9,938 bases of DNA from Gammaproteobacteria bacterium (GCA_018222695.1 JAAEZV010000047.1:1-9938); one strand, 5' to 3'. Positions 1-7,835 are shown, numbered from the stretch's first letter. Numbers and translations: made by a program. Notes: generated by a model not told the origin, from the sequence alone.

Positions 1-1
1 T

Positions 2-1930
2 GATTGGGCCGCCGACTACTATCAACACCCGCTGGGCGAGGTGCTGCCTTTAGGCTTGTCCCCTCGCGAGCGTCGTGGCCAACCCGAGCGCGCACTGACC
101 GAGACAGGGATTCGGCTGACTGCCCGCGGTCAGGGCCTGCCGGATGGCGCGCCTCATCGCGCGCCCAAACAGGCGGCGCTGGTCTCCCGACTGAAATTGG
201 GTCCACTGCCCGTAACCAAGCTCAAAGCCGAGGGATTCAGCTCTGCTGTTATCAAGGCACTCAAAGACCATGCGCTCGTCGAAGGCTGTGAACTGACAAC
301 TGAAGCTGCCTGGCAAACCCGATCTCCGCCGCTACCAGCCAATGCGGAGCAACAGACCGCAATCGATCAGATCGTGGCAGCGGCAGGGGCTTTTTCGGTG
401 CATTTGCTTTACGGCGTGACCGGAAGCGGCAAAACAGAGGTCTACCTGCAGAGTGTTGCCGACTGTCTCAACCGGGGCCGGCAGGCACTGGTGCTACTAC
501 CCGAGATCGCCCTAACCCCGCAGACGCTGGCGCGATTCGAAGCACGGTTCGAGGCACCGGTTATCGCACTGCATTCAGGGATGGGCGACGCAGAACGCGA
601 CCGCGCCTGGGTATCTGCACGCCGGGGCCGCGCAGCGGTGATTCTCGGCACCCGGTCCTCAGTCTTTGTCCCCTTGCTGAGCCCCGGCTTAATCATTGTC
701 GACGAGGAACATGATGCGGCGTATGTGCAACAGGATGGCTTTCGGTATTCGGCGCGAGATGTGGCCATCAAGCGCGCGCAACTGGAGCAGTGCCCGGTCG
801 TGCTCGGCAGCGCCACACCCAGCCTCGAAAGTTGGCACAACGCTGAGCTGGGTCGCTTCCAGCGCCATTCACTGACGCAACGGGCGGGTGCGGGAACACT
901 GCCCACGCTGCGACAGATTGATATTTCCGGGCTTGAACTCTCTGCGGGCCTGTCCCCGGAGCTACTGCACAAGATCGAAGCAGCACTGGGCCGGCGGCAT
1001 CAGGTGCTGGTATTTCTCAACCGCCGCGGCTTCGCCAATGCGCTGCTCTGTCACGATTGTGGCTGGAGCAGTGACTGCGCTGACTGCGATGCGCGCATGA
1101 CGCTACACAAGACGCCACCGGGATTGCATTGCCATCATTGCGGTCGGCGGTCAGCGCTGCCTCGGCAGTGCCCTCGGTGCCAGAGTCGCCGACTAGTCGG
1201 TACCGGCGTCGGCACCCAACAGACCGAGACGTTTCTCGCCGAGCGCTTTGCTGATTTCCCGGTGATTCGCGTCGACAGCGACACCATGACCAGCCGCCAG
1301 GCGATGCCCGACCTGATTGAGCAGCTGGCGGGTGGAGACCCGGTACTGATGATCGGTACGCAAATGTTGAGTAAGGGCCACCATTTCCCTCACGTCACGT
1401 TGGTGGCCGTTGTCGATGCTGACGCGCTGCTGTTCAGTCCCGACTTTCGCGGTGAAGAGCGACTATTACAGCTACTGACACAGGTGGGTGGTCGTGCCGG
1501 GCGAGACGGGACCCCGAGTGAGGTGCTGATTCAAACGCGACATCCCGACCACCCGCTGATGCAACATCTCGATCAGCCGTACCACACGGCGTTGCCCGCC
1601 TTGCTCAATCACCGGATTCAGGCAGGCCTGCCACCCCACGGCGCGCTTGGTGTGATTCGCTGCGACAGTCAGGATCGACAGGAGGGGCTGGGCTTCCTCT
1701 CGCAGATCAGAAACAGTATCGCCGCACCCCGGAGCGCACAGATCATTGGCCCCCTGTCCGCCGCGATGGCACGACGGAAAAATCGCTACCGCTCGCAATT
1801 GGTCATCTCTGCGGGGAGTCGCTCAATGCTGGCAAAAGTCATGACGGATCTGATTACCGCGGCGGAGGCAGCCCGACACTCTCACCGCTTGAGCTGGTCG
1901 GTGGATATCGACCCCTACGAAAGCTTGTGA
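2..1930 (+). CDS. priA: Primosomal protein N' (replication restart helicase PriA), 5' partial
   Basis: Superfamily 2 DNA helicase that recognises stalled forks and D-loops and starts reloading of the replicative helicase. The frame is open from base 2 (DWAADYYQHPLGE...), typical of the N-terminal DNA-binding region, so the true start lies upstream; about 90 residues are missing compared with the ~730-residue E. coli protein, and 642 are visible. Walker A GVTGSGKT is at 413-436 and the DEEH box at 701-712. Eight cysteines in four CxxC pairs (1049-1180) form the two zinc sites inserted in the helicase core. The GTQMLSKGHHFP motif follows at about 1355-1390, then QVGGRAGR (motif VI, more often QVAGRAGR) near 1481-1504. 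The C-terminus ending DIDPYESL is family-like. It is followed by argS after 90 bases, as in Pseudomonas. Identification is certain; only the 5' end is unseen. Confidence 0.97.
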   Translation, partial: DWAADYYQHPLGEVLPLGLSPRERRGQPERALTETGIRLTARGQGLPDGAPHRAPKQAALVSRLKLGPLPVTKLKAEGFSSAVIKALKDHALVEGCELTTEAAWQTRSPPLPANAEQQTAIDQIVAAAGAFSVHLLYGVTGSGKTEVYLQSVADCLNRGRQALVLLPEIALTPQTLARFEARFEAPVIALHSGMGDAERDRAWVSARRGRAAVILGTRSSVFVPLLSPGLIIVDEEHDAAYVQQDGFRYSARDVAIKRAQLEQCPVVLGSATPSLESWHNAELGRFQRHSLTQRAGAGTLPTLRQIDISGLELSAGLSPELLHKIEAALGRRHQVLVFLNRRGFANALLCHDCGWSSDCADCDARMTLHKTPPGLHCHHCGRRSALPRQCPRCQSRRLVGTGVGTQQTETFLAERFADFPVIRVDSDTMTSRQAMPDLIEQLAGGDPVLMIGTQMLSKGHHFPHVTLVAVVDADALLFSPDFRGEERLLQLLTQVGGRAGRDGTPSEVLIQTRHPDHPLMQHLDQPYHTALPALLNHRIQAGLPPHGALGVIRCDSQDRQEGLGFLSQIRNSIAAPRSAQIIGPLSAAMARRKNRYRSQLVISAGSRSMLAKVMTDLITAAEAARHSHRLSWSVDIDPYESL

Positions 1931-1978
1931 CTTCCTCCGCTGGAGCGACGCCCGCCGGTTGGTGATAATAGCCACTCA

Positions 1979-2002
1979 GTCTGTGTTGTTCGCTTCACAG
2001 AC
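1979..2002 (+). promoter_or_regulatory. Small hairpin in the priA-argS gap, with a weak -10-like box upstream
   Basis: GTCTGTG (1979-1985) pairs with CACAGAC (1996-2002), a 7-bp stem around a 10-nt loop, just before the argS ribosome binding site. No T-run follows, so it is a poor intrinsic terminator. GATAAT at 1964-1969 resembles a sigma70 -10 box (5 of 6), but the -35 region at the correct spacing is weak (3 of 6). It may be a 5'-leader hairpin of an argS transcript or chance. Confidence 0.25.
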
Positions 2003-2020
2003 CTACCTGACAGGATGACC

Positions 2021-3774
2021 ATGAAACCCGAACTGGCTGCGCTCATTAGCGAGGCGCTGGAACAACTCGTATCAGATGGCGTGCTGGCTGAAATGCCCGA
2101 GTCGGCACCGCAGATCGATCGCCCGAAAGATCCGAGTCATGGTGATCTGTCTTGCAATATTGCCATGGTGATGGCCAAGCGCGCGGGCATGGTGCCCCGG
2201 GAGCTGGCTGCCCAGCTGATCGCGGCGCTTCCCGCAAACGCACTGGTTGACCGCTGCGACATCGCCGGCCCTGGCTTCATCAACTTTTTTATCAACCCCG
2301 GCCACCATACCGAGGTCGTACGCACCATTCTCGAGAGCGGCGCAGCATACGGGCGGACTGATACCGGCAGCGGGCGGCGGGTGCAGGTGGAATTCGTGTC
2401 CGCCAATCCAACAGGGCCCCTGCACGTTGGCCACGGGCGAGGCGCAGCCATTGGCGACTCGCTGGGCAGATTGCTGGAAGCCACGGGGTGGTCTGTACAA
2501 CGCGAGTTCTACTACAACGATGCAGGCCAGCAGATCAACAATCTGGCGCTGTCGGTGCAGGCCCGCGCGCTGGGAAAAGGCCCCGACCACCCCGACTGGC
2601 CCGCTGATGGCTATCAGGGTGGTTACATTGAAGATGTCGCTAGCGCTTATCTGTCGGGCGAAACGGTGCAAGCCGCTGACCGGGAAATCACAGGCGGCGG
2701 CGATCCAGACGACCTGAACGCCATCCGGGATTTCGCCGTGGCCTGCCTGCGGCGCGAGCAGGATCAGGACCTGAAAGCCTTTCAAGTGGTCTTCGATGAG
2801 TATTTCCTGGAGTCGTCACTCTATGACAGCGGCGCCGTCGAGGAGACCGTAGAGACCTTGCAGCGTGCCGGTCATACCTATGAAGAGCAGGATGCACTGT
2901 GGTTGCGCACCACTGAATTTGGCGATGATAAGGATCGCGTGATGCGCAAAAGTGAGGGCGGGTATACCTACTTCGTCCCAGATGTCGCCTATCACCACAA
3001 CAAATGGCAGCGCGGCTATGAGCGCGTGATCAACGAGCAAGGCGCCGACCATCACAGCACCATCACCCGTGTCAGAGCCGGACTACAGGGGCTCGATGTG
3101 GGTATACCAGAGGGCTGGCCAGAGTATGTGCTGCATCAAATGGTGACCGTTATGCGTGAGGGCGCCGAGGTGAAACTCTCTAAACGCGCCGGTAGCTACT
3201 GCATCAAATGGTGACCGTTATGCGCGAGGGCGCCGAGGTGAAACTCTCCAAGCGCGCCGGCAGCTACGTCACGCTTCGCGACCTGATTGACTGGGTCGGC
3301 TGCGACGCCACCCGGTATTTTCTGGTCGCGCGAGCCCCCACTTCGCAACTCACCTTCGATGTAGATCTGGCACTGGCCCGCAGTAACGAGAACCCCGTCT
3401 ACTACATTCAATACGCGCACGCGCGATGCGCCAGCCTGTTGCGCAAGGCGCAGGAAACGGACCTGAGCCTGGAGGTTAATGAAGGCTTAGCACATATTAG
3501 CTGCCTCAGTGAGGCCGAGACACTGGCACTGGCCGTCACGCTGGGGCGCTTCCCCGAGGTCGTGGCTACAGCGGCCGAGCGGCTGGAACCCCACGATGTC
3601 GCAAACTATCTGCGTGACCTCGCAGCCGACTTACACAGTTTCTACAACGCGCACAAAGTACTGGAGGGGTCTCCCGAGACTATGAAAGCCAGATTGGCCT
3701 TAGTGGCAGCGACGCAACAGGTTATCGCCAGCGGACTCGGCTTACTCGGTGTGTCTGCGCCGGACGTGATGTAA
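2021..3774 (+). CDS. argS: Arginyl-tRNA synthetase, frame interrupted by a 68-bp tandem duplication (probable assembly error)
   Basis: Class I aminoacyl-tRNA synthetase charging tRNA-Arg in the cytosol. From ATG 2021 the protein shows the N-terminal Add1 tRNA-binding domain ([12 protein letters not shown], residues 33-44), the HIGH-type signature HVGH (135-138), GADHH (341-345) and the KMSKS-type loop KLSKR (385-389). The frame then runs into a stop at 3212-3214 after residue 397. The remainder, including the DALR anticodon-binding domain ([12 protein letters not shown] and the terminal APDVM), continues in another frame from 3208 to 3774. The cause is a 68-bp direct repeat (3131-3198 and 3199-3266). 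Removing one copy gives an uninterrupted 561-residue protein, near the usual 550-590. ATG 2021 is preferred over 2015 because AGGA (2012-2015) lies 5 nt before it. argS is essential, so a genuinely broken single copy is unlikely. It overlaps the next gene by one base (TAATG). Confidence 0.93.
3131..3266 (+). repeat. Imperfect 68-bp tandem direct repeat inside argS
   Basis: Copy 1 is 3131-3198 and copy 2 is 3199-3266. The first 26 bases of the copies are identical. They differ at four sites: T3157/C3225, T3181/C3249, A3184/G3252 and T3193/C3261. All four are transitions at third codon positions of the argS frame (Arg CGT/CGC, Ser TCT/TCC, Lys AAA/AAG, Gly GGT/GGC), so both copies encode the same peptide around KLSKR. 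The unit length is not a multiple of three and so breaks the frame. The pattern fits two natural alleles placed end to end. Confidence 0.97.
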
Positions 3775-4337
3775 TGGCAGGGAGCCCCGCCAAACCTCCC
3801 CGTAAAGCGTCTGCAACCCGCAAGGCTAACGACCAAGCTACCAGCGCCCCACCCACCTTGAACCGCGCGCACCTGCAGGGTTTTGTGGTGGGTTGTGTCG
3901 CCGGGGGGCTAGGCTGTATGGGGCTCTTCAATGCGCTGGAGGCGGATGAGACGATTGCCGACACACCGCCCGCGGCACCACCAGCATTGGAGGTCACCGT
4001 CGGCCCGCGATTTGATTTCTATACGGTGCTGCCAAATCAGGAGCTCGACCTGAATCCCGATATCGAACCCGCCGAATTGCAGTCTGGCAATACGAATAGC
4101 GCACAGTATTTATTGCAGGTCGGATCGTTCCGCCAGCAGACCGATGCCGATCGCCGCCGCGGCGAGCTGGCACTGCTCGGCCTTGAAGCGACGGTAGAGC
4201 CGGGCGACGGTGATAACGGACGATGGTACCGGGTCTATCTCGGTCCTTTCGAGAGCCGCTCGGAGATGGCGCGCGCTCGGTCTCTCACGGCACAGGCTGA
4301 CATGGACACCCTGTTGCTCAAACGCGAGTCACCCTGA
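3774..4337 (+). CDS. Small membrane-anchored SPOR-domain protein (FtsN-like)
   Basis: The 187-residue protein has a short basic, proline-rich cytoplasmic N-terminus (1-33), one transmembrane segment (about 35-53, rich in Gly, Val and Leu with C41 and C48), a low-complexity linker (60-75), the conserved FDFYTVLP segment (80-87) and a C-terminal SPOR domain (about 110-184, YLLQVGSFRQQTDADRRRG to WYRVYLGPF and DTLLLKR). SPOR domains bind denuded septal peptidoglycan, so a periplasmic role at the division site is likely. Placement after argS matches the Pseudomonas SPOR gene upstream of hslVU and resembles ftsN-hslVU in E. coli. It is much shorter than E. coli FtsN (319 residues), so whether it is the functional FtsN is unknown. 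The start ATG overlaps the argS stop by one base, which suggests coupled translation. The domain call is firm; the cellular role is inferred. Confidence 0.85.
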   Translation: MAGSPAKPPRKASATRKANDQATSAPPTLNRAHLQGFVVGCVAGGLGCMGLFNALEADETIADTPPAAPPALEVTVGPRFDFYTVLPNQELDLNPDIEPAELQSGNTNSAQYLLQVGSFRQQTDADRRRGELALLGLEATVEPGDGDNGRWYRVYLGPFESRSEMARARSLTAQADMDTLLLKRESP

Positions 4338-4339
4338 GC

Positions 4340-4729
4340 ATGACGGATCCCCATCAAGTCACCCACCTGCACTACTCGCGGAGCAAGCGTCGTCTGGAGC
4401 TCACTTTTTCAGATGGTGCCGACTACCAGCTGAGCGCCGAATTTCTGCGCGTCTTCTCGCCCTCGGCTGAAGTCAGGGGTCACGGCCCGGGACAGGAGGT
4501 CCTGCAAACCGGCAAATCTTCAGTTGCCATTAGCAGTATTGAACCGGTTGGACACTACGCCGTGCAGATTACCTTCGACGACGGTCACGACTCAGGGCTC
4601 TACAGCTGGCGCTACCTGCGCGATCTGGCGGAACGGCAAGACCACTACTGGCGGCAGTATCTGCAGCAACTGTCTGCGGCCGGTAAATCTCGTGATCCCG
4701 AGGTTCAGGTGCTGCATTTCGATCCCTGA
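4340..4729 (+). CDS. DUF971 / gamma-butyrobetaine hydroxylase-like N-terminal domain protein
   Basis: A 129-residue soluble protein made almost entirely of a DUF971 domain. Visible are an alternating beta-strand start (VTHLHYSRSKRRLELTFSDG, residues 7-26), the LSAEFLRVFSPSAEVRGHG segment (31-49), a central IEPVGHYAVQITFDDGH (67-83) and the hallmark HDSGLYSWRYLRDL (83-96), which includes a histidine and an acidic residue. The domain is also found at the N-terminus of gamma-butyrobetaine hydroxylases, where it carries a metal site, but this protein has no oxygenase domain, so no hydroxylase activity should be assumed. It begins 2 nt after the SPOR gene stop and is probably co-transcribed with argS and the SPOR gene. 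In Pseudomonas its homologue lies directly after hslU. Its function is not established. Confidence 0.85.
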   Translation: MTDPHQVTHLHYSRSKRRLELTFSDGADYQLSAEFLRVFSPSAEVRGHGPGQEVLQTGKSSVAISSIEPVGHYAVQITFDDGHDSGLYSWRYLRDLAERQDHYWRQYLQQLSAAGKSRDPEVQVLHFDP

Positions 4730-4748
4730 GGCACCTGACCAACCCCTC

Positions 4749-4777
4749 TGAACACAGACCGCCCGCTCAGGTACACT
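4749..4777 (+). promoter_or_regulatory. Candidate sigma70 promoter for ubiE and downstream genes
   Basis: TGAACA (4749-4754, 4 of 6 to TTGACA) and TACACT (4772-4777, 4 of 6 to TATAAT) are separated by exactly 17 bases in the 94-base gap before ubiE. This places the start of transcription near 4784. It would separate the ubi-his-tat cluster from the priA-argS cluster. It is a sequence match only. Confidence 0.4.
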
Positions 4778-4785
4778 TGCCGGCC

Positions 4786-4804
4786 CGCCGGAAAGCGACC
4801 GGCG
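4786..4804 (+). promoter_or_regulatory. GC-rich hairpin in the ubiE leader
   Basis: CGCCGG (4786-4791) and CCGGCG (4799-4804) form a 6-bp all-GC stem with a 7-base loop (AAAGCGA). It lies at the predicted 5' end of the ubiE transcript and upstream of the GGAA ribosome binding site. No T-run follows, so it is not an intrinsic terminator. It might stabilise the 5' end of the mRNA, but a GC-rich gap can produce such a stem by chance. Confidence 0.25.
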
Positions 4805-4823
4805 AGACTGCGGAATGTGAGTG

Positions 4824-5600
4824 ATGAATGACGAGGCGACCAGCAACGCGGATCGCGACGACGACACCACGGATTTTGGCTACACCCGGGTAGATCGGGA
4901 AGCCAAGGCAGGCATGGTGCGCGGTGTCTTTGACTCGGTAGCCAGCCGCTATGACTTGATGAACGACCTGATGTCCGGAGGAGTTCATCGTCTGTGGAAG
5001 CGGTTCACGATCGAGCTCAGCGCTGCCCGGCCCGGGCAGACCATTCTCGATATTGCCGGTGGCACCGGCGATCTCGCCGCCCGATTCTCCCGCCTGGTCG
5101 GGCCCGAGGGTAAAGTGATTCTTGCGGATATCAACGCCGCCATGCTCGAAGTGGGTCGCGATCGGCTCATTGATAAAGGGGCGACAGGCAACATAGAGGT
5201 CGTGCAGGCCGACGCACAGGCGCTCCCCTTTAAAGATAACAGTGTGGACTGCATCACCATTGCCTTTGGACTACGTAATGTCACCGATAAGGCATTGGCC
5301 TTGCGCTCCATGCTCCGGGTACTGCGTCCGGGTGGCCGCTTGCTGGTGCTCGAATTCTCCAAACCCACCTCGGCACTACTGGGAAAGGTGTACGACCAGT
5401 ATTCGTTCCAGATCTTGCCGGCCATGGGTCGTCTTATCGCGCAGGATGCCGACAGCTATCGCTATCTCGCAGAGTCGATCCGCAAGCACCCCGATCAGGA
5501 AACCCTGCTGGGCATGATGGAAGATGCCGGTTTCGGCGAATGTCGGTACCACAATATGACGGGCGGTGTTGTCGCGCTGCATCAGGGCTTTAAACCGTGA
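4824..5600 (+). CDS. ubiE: Ubiquinone/menaquinone biosynthesis C-methyltransferase UbiE
   Basis: SAM-dependent methyltransferase that adds the ring C-methyl group in ubiquinone synthesis and converts demethylmenaquinone to menaquinone. The 258-residue protein (E. coli 251) shows the UbiE/COQ5 signatures in order: TDFGYTRV (16-23), the [19 protein letters not shown] block (35-53), SAM-binding motif I DIAGGTGD (76-83), the acidic end of strand 2 (D102), FGLRNV (148-153), [16 protein letters not shown] (166-181) and the C-terminal [20 protein letters not shown] 4824 is chosen because GGAA (4812-4815) sits 8 nt upstream; a GTG immediately before it (4821) is an alternative. The stop overlaps the ubiJ start by 4 nt (GTGA). 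Identification is certain. Confidence 0.98.
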   Translation: MNDEATSNADRDDDTTDFGYTRVDREAKAGMVRGVFDSVASRYDLMNDLMSGGVHRLWKRFTIELSAARPGQTILDIAGGTGDLAARFSRLVGPEGKVILADINAAMLEVGRDRLIDKGATGNIEVVQADAQALPFKDNSVDCITIAFGLRNVTDKALALRSMLRVLRPGGRLLVLEFSKPTSALLGKVYDQYSFQILPAMGRLIAQDADSYRYLAESIRKHPDQETLLGMMEDAGFGECRYHNMTGGVVALHQGFKP

Positions 5601-6244
5601 CACAACATGACCCGGCATTGCTCAGTGCGGCACTGGCGGGCGCAGAACAGGCCCTGAATCAGGCCATTTCGCTGGCGCCCCACTCGCATCAGGAGCTCGA
5701 TGCCGTCAGCGGCACACTTTTGGGGATAGAAGTCACCACCCTCGATCTCACGGTCTACATCGAGATGGTCACGGGAACTGACGTGAGACTGATGGCCCAC
5801 TGCGAGCGAGAGACCGACGCCTTTGTGCGCGGCACGCTCGAAGACTTCGCCGCGCTGGCGACCTCCAACGACCCGGCAGCCACCCTGATCAACAGCGGTA
5901 TCGAACTCGAAGGCAGCAGCGCCAGCCTCATCACCCTGCAACAAGTGATTGCTCGCATGGAGATCGATTGGGAAGCCCCGTTAGTGGATATTTTGGGCGA
6001 TGTTGCCGGCCATCAAATTGCCGAGGGGCTTCGCCGATTCTTCCGCTGGGGTGAAGGCGCCCGCGCCAGCCTCAAGCGGCAGGTCTCCGAGTACCTACTG
6101 GAAGAAGGAAGACTGACCCCACCGAAGCCAGAGCTTGAGCACTTCTATGACGCGGTGCAATCCGTGGCCATGCGGGTCGAGCGCGCCCAAAATCAAGTCG
6201 AGAAGCTGTTGGCGAAAGCCGCCGCCCGCGGGACATCGCAATGA
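5597..6244 (+). CDS. ubiJ: Ubiquinone biosynthesis accessory factor UbiJ (SCP2 domain)
   Basis: Non-catalytic protein that with UbiK and the other Ubi proteins forms the cytosolic assembly where lipid-bound ubiquinone intermediates are processed; its SCP2-type domain is thought to bind the isoprenoid tail. The 215-residue product (E. coli 201) has the SCP2-like fold over about 15-120, the family segment [19 protein letters not shown] (123-141), and a helical C-terminus (about 180-210, heptad-like [20 protein letters not shown]) that is probably the UbiK contact. The start is GTG 5597 within the ubiE stop (GTGA); the nearby ATG at 5607 is out of frame. It overlaps ubiB by 4 nt (ATGA), so ubiE, ubiJ and ubiB are probably translated together. 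Confidence 0.93.
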   Translation: MTQHDPALLSAALAGAEQALNQAISLAPHSHQELDAVSGTLLGIEVTTLDLTVYIEMVTGTDVRLMAHCERETDAFVRGTLEDFAALATSNDPAATLINSGIELEGSSASLITLQQVIARMEIDWEAPLVDILGDVAGHQIAEGLRRFFRWGEGARASLKRQVSEYLLEEGRLTPPKPELEHFYDAVQSVAMRVERAQNQVEKLLAKAAARGTSQ

Positions 6245-7803
6245 GTCGCGTCGTCGCGCTCTACCGCGCCGTCGCGCGCTACCGACTCGATCAGTTACTC
6301 CCCGCGCACCAGCGGCCCCGAATTTTTTCCTTATTGTTGCGCGTGTTCCCCGTGCTCTCGGTGCCCGCCACGACCCCGCGAGGTGAACGCCTGCGTCGAG
6401 CGCTGGAAGATCTCGGCCCAGTATTCGTCAAATTTGGTCAGTTGCTCTCGACCCGGCGCGACCTGCTCCCCCACGACATCGCCGATGAGCTGGCCCTCCT
6501 CCAGGATCAGGTGGCGCCCTTCCCGGCAAAAGAGGCGATCCAACGCATTGAGGGCGCCTTGGGTAAACCGCTGAGTGAATGCTTTGCCGAGTTTGATGCC
6601 AACCCGCTGGCCGCCGCCTCGGTGGCGCAGGTGCACGGCGCACGATTGCCTGATGGCAGCGATGTGGTGGTAAAGGTACTGAGACCCGGGATCGAGAAAA
6701 CAATCGATCAGGATCTCAGGCTCCTCCGGCACGTGGCCAGGCTGTTGGCCCGCTGGTCGCGTAGCGGCCGTCGCTTGAAGCCTGTGGAAGTGGTGGCGGA
6801 ATACGATCGCATTATCCACGGTGAGCTCGATCTGCAACGCGAAGCAGCCAACGCCTCGCAGCTGCGGCGGCACTTCAAGGCCGGGGATTTGGTGTACGTG
6901 CCCCTGGTGCATTGGCCTCTGACCTGCGAGCAGGTCATGGTCAGTGAGCGAATATATGGCGTGCCCGTCAGCGATATTGAGACCCTGAAAAGCAAGCAGG
7001 TCGATATCAAGCTGCTGGCCGAGCGCGGTGTGGAGATTTTCTTTACGCAAGTGTTTCGCGACAGCTTCTTTCATGCCGATATGCACCCAGGCAACATTTT
7101 TGTCGACTGCACCAAACCCGAAGACCCCCGCTACATGGCAGTCGACTGTGCAATCGTCGGCCAGATCGACGAACAGGACCTGTATTACCTTGCGCGTAAC
7201 TTGCTGGCCATTTTCCAGCAGGACTACCGGCTCTGTGCCAAGCTGCACGTTGAATGTGGCTGGGTGCCGCCCGACACACCGATTGCCGAGTTCGAGTCAG
7301 CCCTGAGAACCCTGTGCGAGCCGGTTTTTGAGCGGCCACTGTCCGACATTTCCTTCGGACAAATGCTGGTGACGCTGTTCCGCACCGCGGGCCAGTTCGA
7401 TATGCAGGTGCAGCCGCAATTAGTACTGCTACAAAAAACGCTACTGAACATTGAGGGTCTCGGCCGTCAGCTGTATCCCGAGCTCAACCTATGGGACACC
7501 GCGAAACCGTTTCTCGAGCAGTGGGTTGCGGACCGCTATTCTTTGCAAAGCGTCAGCCAACGGCTGCAGCAGGATGCACCAGCACTGCTGGAGACGTTAC
7601 CGCTGCTCCCCGACCTGATCTTGAATCGACTCCGACAGACACCCCGGGCGGCGCAAAATCCGCCTGCGCGGGCATCTCAGGTGCTGCCACTCGCCACGCT
7701 GGGCGCACTGGCGCTGGGACTCGGGATTGCGGGAAGCGGTACCGGATGGCTCATCCTCGGTGGCGGCTGCTTGCTGGGCGCGCTCTTCATTCGCAACCGG
7801 TAA
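6241..7803 (+). CDS. ubiB: UbiB, atypical protein-kinase-like ATPase for ubiquinone synthesis
   Basis: Member of the UbiB/COQ8/ADCK family, an atypical kinase fold with ATPase activity that supports ubiquinone synthesis, probably by extracting or presenting lipid intermediates at the membrane. The 520-residue protein (E. coli 546) has the family KxGQ motif (K64-Q67, VKFGQLLSTRRDLLP), the alanine-rich nucleotide loop (A124-Q130, AAASVAQ), a VVVKVLRPG lysine strand (K145), the catalytic loop HADMHPGN (278-285, D280 and N285) and a metal-binding DCAIVG (302-307), where the third position is alanine rather than the DCG I associate with E. coli UbiB. Two C-terminal hydrophobic segments (about 481-498 and 500-517) anchor it in the inner membrane. 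The start ATG lies in the ubiJ stop (ATGA). Identification is certain. Confidence 0.97.
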   Translation: MSRVVALYRAVARYRLDQLLPAHQRPRIFSLLLRVFPVLSVPATTPRGERLRRALEDLGPVFVKFGQLLSTRRDLLPHDIADELALLQDQVAPFPAKEAIQRIEGALGKPLSECFAEFDANPLAAASVAQVHGARLPDGSDVVVKVLRPGIEKTIDQDLRLLRHVARLLARWSRSGRRLKPVEVVAEYDRIIHGELDLQREAANASQLRRHFKAGDLVYVPLVHWPLTCEQVMVSERIYGVPVSDIETLKSKQVDIKLLAERGVEIFFTQVFRDSFFHADMHPGNIFVDCTKPEDPRYMAVDCAIVGQIDEQDLYYLARNLLAIFQQDYRLCAKLHVECGWVPPDTPIAEFESALRTLCEPVFERPLSDISFGQMLVTLFRTAGQFDMQVQPQLVLLQKTLLNIEGLGRQLYPELNLWDTAKPFLEQWVADRYSLQSVSQRLQQDAPALLETLPLLPDLILNRLRQTPRAAQNPPARASQVLPLATLGALALGLGIAGSGTGWLILGGGCLLGALFIRNR

Positions 7804-7835
7804 CGGCTGCCTGACGCGTCTGGCATACTGTTGCC

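Noticed and set aside
1979..2002. Rho-independent terminator after priA
   Set aside because: The stem is only 7 bp with moderate GC and is followed by CTACCTGACAGG rather than a T-run.
2072..2785. 237-codon open frame on the minus strand opposite argS
   Set aside because: It mirrors the argS codon pattern, shows no domain-like sequence, and overlaps a certain gene.
3195..3214. Programmed ribosomal frameshift in argS
   Set aside because: There is no slippery heptamer and the frame change comes from a whole repeated 68-bp segment; a ribosomal shift would leave a duplicated peptide in the enzyme core.
6331..7248. 305-codon open frame on the minus strand opposite ubiB
   Set aside because: It is fully inside an unmistakable ubiB, has no recognisable motif or ribosome binding site, and long antisense frames are expected in GC-rich coding DNA.
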